A stretch of DNA of 64,000 bases from Pseudomonas pudica (GTDB lineage: Bacteria; Pseudomonadota; Gammaproteobacteria; Pseudomonadales; Pseudomonadaceae): positions 186,001-250,000 of the forward strand of contig NZ_JADLJS010000003.1 in NCBI RefSeq assembly GCF_015680405.1. Direction: 5' to 3'. The translations under genes were made by a program, and so were the position numbers. A model generated the notes under the pieces. It saw only the letters and a list, made by a program, of their open reading frames with translations. It had not been told where the DNA came from and searched no databases. Positions 62,421 to 64,000 of the stretch are shown piece after piece; the stretch's first letter is position 1; every line of letters begins with the position of its first letter.

Positions 62421-64000
62421 ATGCCAAACCATTCACTCCAGATCGCCCCCACCCTGCAGCGCTTCATCGAAGACGAAGTGCTCCCCGGCACCGGCATCGA
62501 AGCCCCCACCTTCTGGCAAGGCTTCAGCAGCCTGGTCCACGACCTCGCACCGCAAAACCGCGCCCTGCTCGCCGAACGCGAGCGCCTGCAAGCAGAACTG
62601 GACAACTGGCACCGCCAGCACCCCGGCCCGATCCGTGACATGGCCGCCTACCAGCACTTCCTGCAAGGCATCGGCTACCTGGTCGAGCCCCCGGCAAGCG
62701 TGCAGGTCAGCACCCGCAACGTCGACCGCGAGATCGCCGTGCAGGCCGGCCCGCAACTGGTGGTGCCACTAAGCAACGCCCGCTACGCCCTCAACGCCGC
62801 CAACGCCCGCTGGGGCTCGCTGTACGATGCCCTGTACGGCACCGATGCCATCGCCGAAACCGATGGTGCCGAACGCGGCCAGGCCTACAACCCGCAACGC
62901 GGCGCCAAGGTGATCGCCTATGGCCGGCAGTTCCTCGATACCTCTGCCCCGCTCGACGGTGCGTCGCACAACGACGCCAAGGCCTACGCGATCAACCAGG
63001 GCATGCTGCAGGTAACCCTGGCCGATGGCCGCCAGGTCGGCCTCAGGCAGCCCGCGCAACTGCGTGGCTACCAAGGTGAGCCGAACACGCCAACAGCGAT
63101 CCTGTTGCAGCACCACCAACTGCATTTCGAAATCCAGGTCGACCCGGCCAACGCGATCGGCCAGCAGGACGCGGCCGGGGTCAAGGACATCCTCCTGGAA
63201 GCCGCGCTCACCACCATCATCGACTGCGAGGACTCGGTAGCTGCCGTGGACGCCGACGACAAGGTCAACGTCTACCGCAACTGGCTGGGCCTGATGAAGG
63301 GCGACCTCAGCGAACAGGTCAGCAAGGGCGGCAGAACCTTCGAACGCACCCTGGCCGAAGACCGCCACTACCACGGCGCAGACGGCCAGCCACTGACCCT
63401 GCCGGGCCGCTCGCTGCTGTTCATCCGCAACGTCGGCCACCTGATGACCAACCCGGCCGTCCACGACCGTGATGGCCAGGAAATCCCGGAAGGCATCCTC
63501 GATGCCGTGGTCACCAGCCTGATAGGCCTGCATGACCTCAAGCGCCGTGGCAATTCCCGCGAGGGCAGCCTGTACATCGTCAAGCCGAAGATGCACGGGC
63601 CGGCCGAGGTGGCCTTTGCCGACCAGCTGTTCGGCCGCGTCGAAGCCCTGTTGGGCCTGCCCGCACACACACTGAAGATGGGCATAATGGACGAGGAGCG
63701 GCGTACCAGTGTCAACCTCAAGGCCTGCATCGCCAGCGCCGCATCACGGGTGGTGTTCATCAATACCGGCTTCCTCGACCGCACCGGTGACGAGATGCAT
63801 ACGGCCATGGAAGCCGGTGCCATGCTGCGCAAGGGTGACATGAAAGGCAGTACCTGGATCCAGGCCTACGAGCGCAGCAACGTGCTGGTAGGTCTGGCCT
63901 GTGGCCTGCGCGGCAAGGCGCAGATCGGCAAGGGCATGTGGGCCATGCCCGACCTGATGGCGGCCATGCTCGAACAGAAAGTCGCCCAGCCCAGGGCCGG
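62421..64000 (+). CDS. glcB: Malate synthase G, 3' part beyond the window
   Basis: The first 526 of about 725 residues are present. Recognisable parts are [46 protein letters not shown], the catalytic barrel [41 protein letters not shown] and [17 protein letters not shown]. It condenses glyoxylate from GlcDEF with acetyl-CoA to malate. The start ATG is the first Met before the conserved N-terminus. The REP pair separates it from glcG, so it may have its own promoter in 62377-62420 or rely on read-through. The reading frame is open at the window edge. Confidence 0.95.
   Translation, partial: MPNHSLQIAPTLQRFIEDEVLPGTGIEAPTFWQGFSSLVHDLAPQNRALLAERERLQAELDNWHRQHPGPIRDMAAYQHFLQGIGYLVEPPASVQVSTRNVDREIAVQAGPQLVVPLSNARYALNAANARWGSLYDALYGTDAIAETDGAERGQAYNPQRGAKVIAYGRQFLDTSAPLDGASHNDAKAYAINQGMLQVTLADGRQVGLRQPAQLRGYQGEPNTPTAILLQHHQLHFEIQVDPANAIGQQDAAGVKDILLEAALTTIIDCEDSVAAVDADDKVNVYRNWLGLMKGDLSEQVSKGGRTFERTLAEDRHYHGADGQPLTLPGRSLLFIRNVGHLMTNPAVHDRDGQEIPEGILDAVVTSLIGLHDLKRRGNSREGSLYIVKPKMHGPAEVAFADQLFGRVEALLGLPAHTLKMGIMDEERRTSVNLKACIASAASRVVFINTGFLDRTGDEMHTAMEAGAMLRKGDMKGSTWIQAYERSNVLVGLACGLRGKAQIGKGMWAMPDLMAAMLEQKVAQPRA

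Overview
The window is GC-rich chromosomal DNA that fits a member of the Pseudomonas putida group. The evidence is gene content (glcC-glcDEFG, msuE-sfnC-sfnR, a DUF2388 protein, a second MrdA-type penicillin-binding protein), Pseudomonas-style REP pairs with a CCGGCCTCTTCGCGGG core between genes, and A-rich AANAANAA (Crc/Hfq) sites in front of catabolic genes. No rRNA, tRNA, CRISPR array, insertion sequence or integrase was seen.

Layout. 1-3386 (minus): a three-gene sensory operon (OmpR-type regulator, periplasmic solute-binding protein, hybrid histidine kinase cut by the window edge), resembling TorR/TorT/TorS in logic. 3463-4956: a BetI-like TetR regulator divergent from an enoyl-CoA hydratase/isomerase. 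5147-9319 (minus): an ABC ATPase, FtsX-type permease and AttH/CrtC-like lipoprotein in one overlapping operon. 9320-29321: a partial type VI secretion locus (tssG, a short FHA gene, tssJ, tssM on the opposite strand, tssF, tssL), then vgrG fused by overlap to a 1548-residue Rhs protein. The Rhs C-terminus carries an SHH-signature HNH/EndoVII-like nuclease tip, followed by its likely immunity gene. After this comes an AT-rich array of three PAAR genes (one broken), two further immunity-type genes (one frameshifted) and short Rhs/toxin-tail remnants joined by an almost identical repeat. This array reads like the archive of past toxin-tip replacements. No tssA, B, C, E, H, K or hcp lies in the window.

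29569-38436: a stand-alone PBP2 paralogue, a GabP-like permease, and a livFGMHK branched-chain-type ABC importer divergent from a FadR-type GntR regulator. 39225-49486 (minus): a seven-gene catabolic operon, read in transcription order: hydantoinase/oxoprolinase A and B, class I aminotransferase, uronate-dehydrogenase-like SDR, FAD amine/amino-acid oxidase-like protein, acetolactate-synthase-like ThDP enzyme and GabD-like aldehyde dehydrogenase. Two SDR genes and a divergent TetR gene (49720-51892) follow. A 20/21-base matched element with GTAAG-N11-CTTAC symmetry lies upstream of both the hyu operon and the SDR/tetR pair, so the TetR protein probably controls both. The substrate is unknown; a cyclic amide is the simplest guess.

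52152-55019: the sulfur-scavenging set msuE-sfnC-sfnR behind a sigma-54-type promoter. 55070-56979: a secreted Gly/His-rich protein, a glutathione S-transferase and a DUF2388 protein. 57122-64000: glycolate utilisation, with glcC divergent from glcDEFG and glcB (cut at the edge), two palindromic GntR-type operators and a Crc site before glcD. Start codons were moved downstream of the longest open frame wherever an overlap, ribosome binding site or family alignment supported it.
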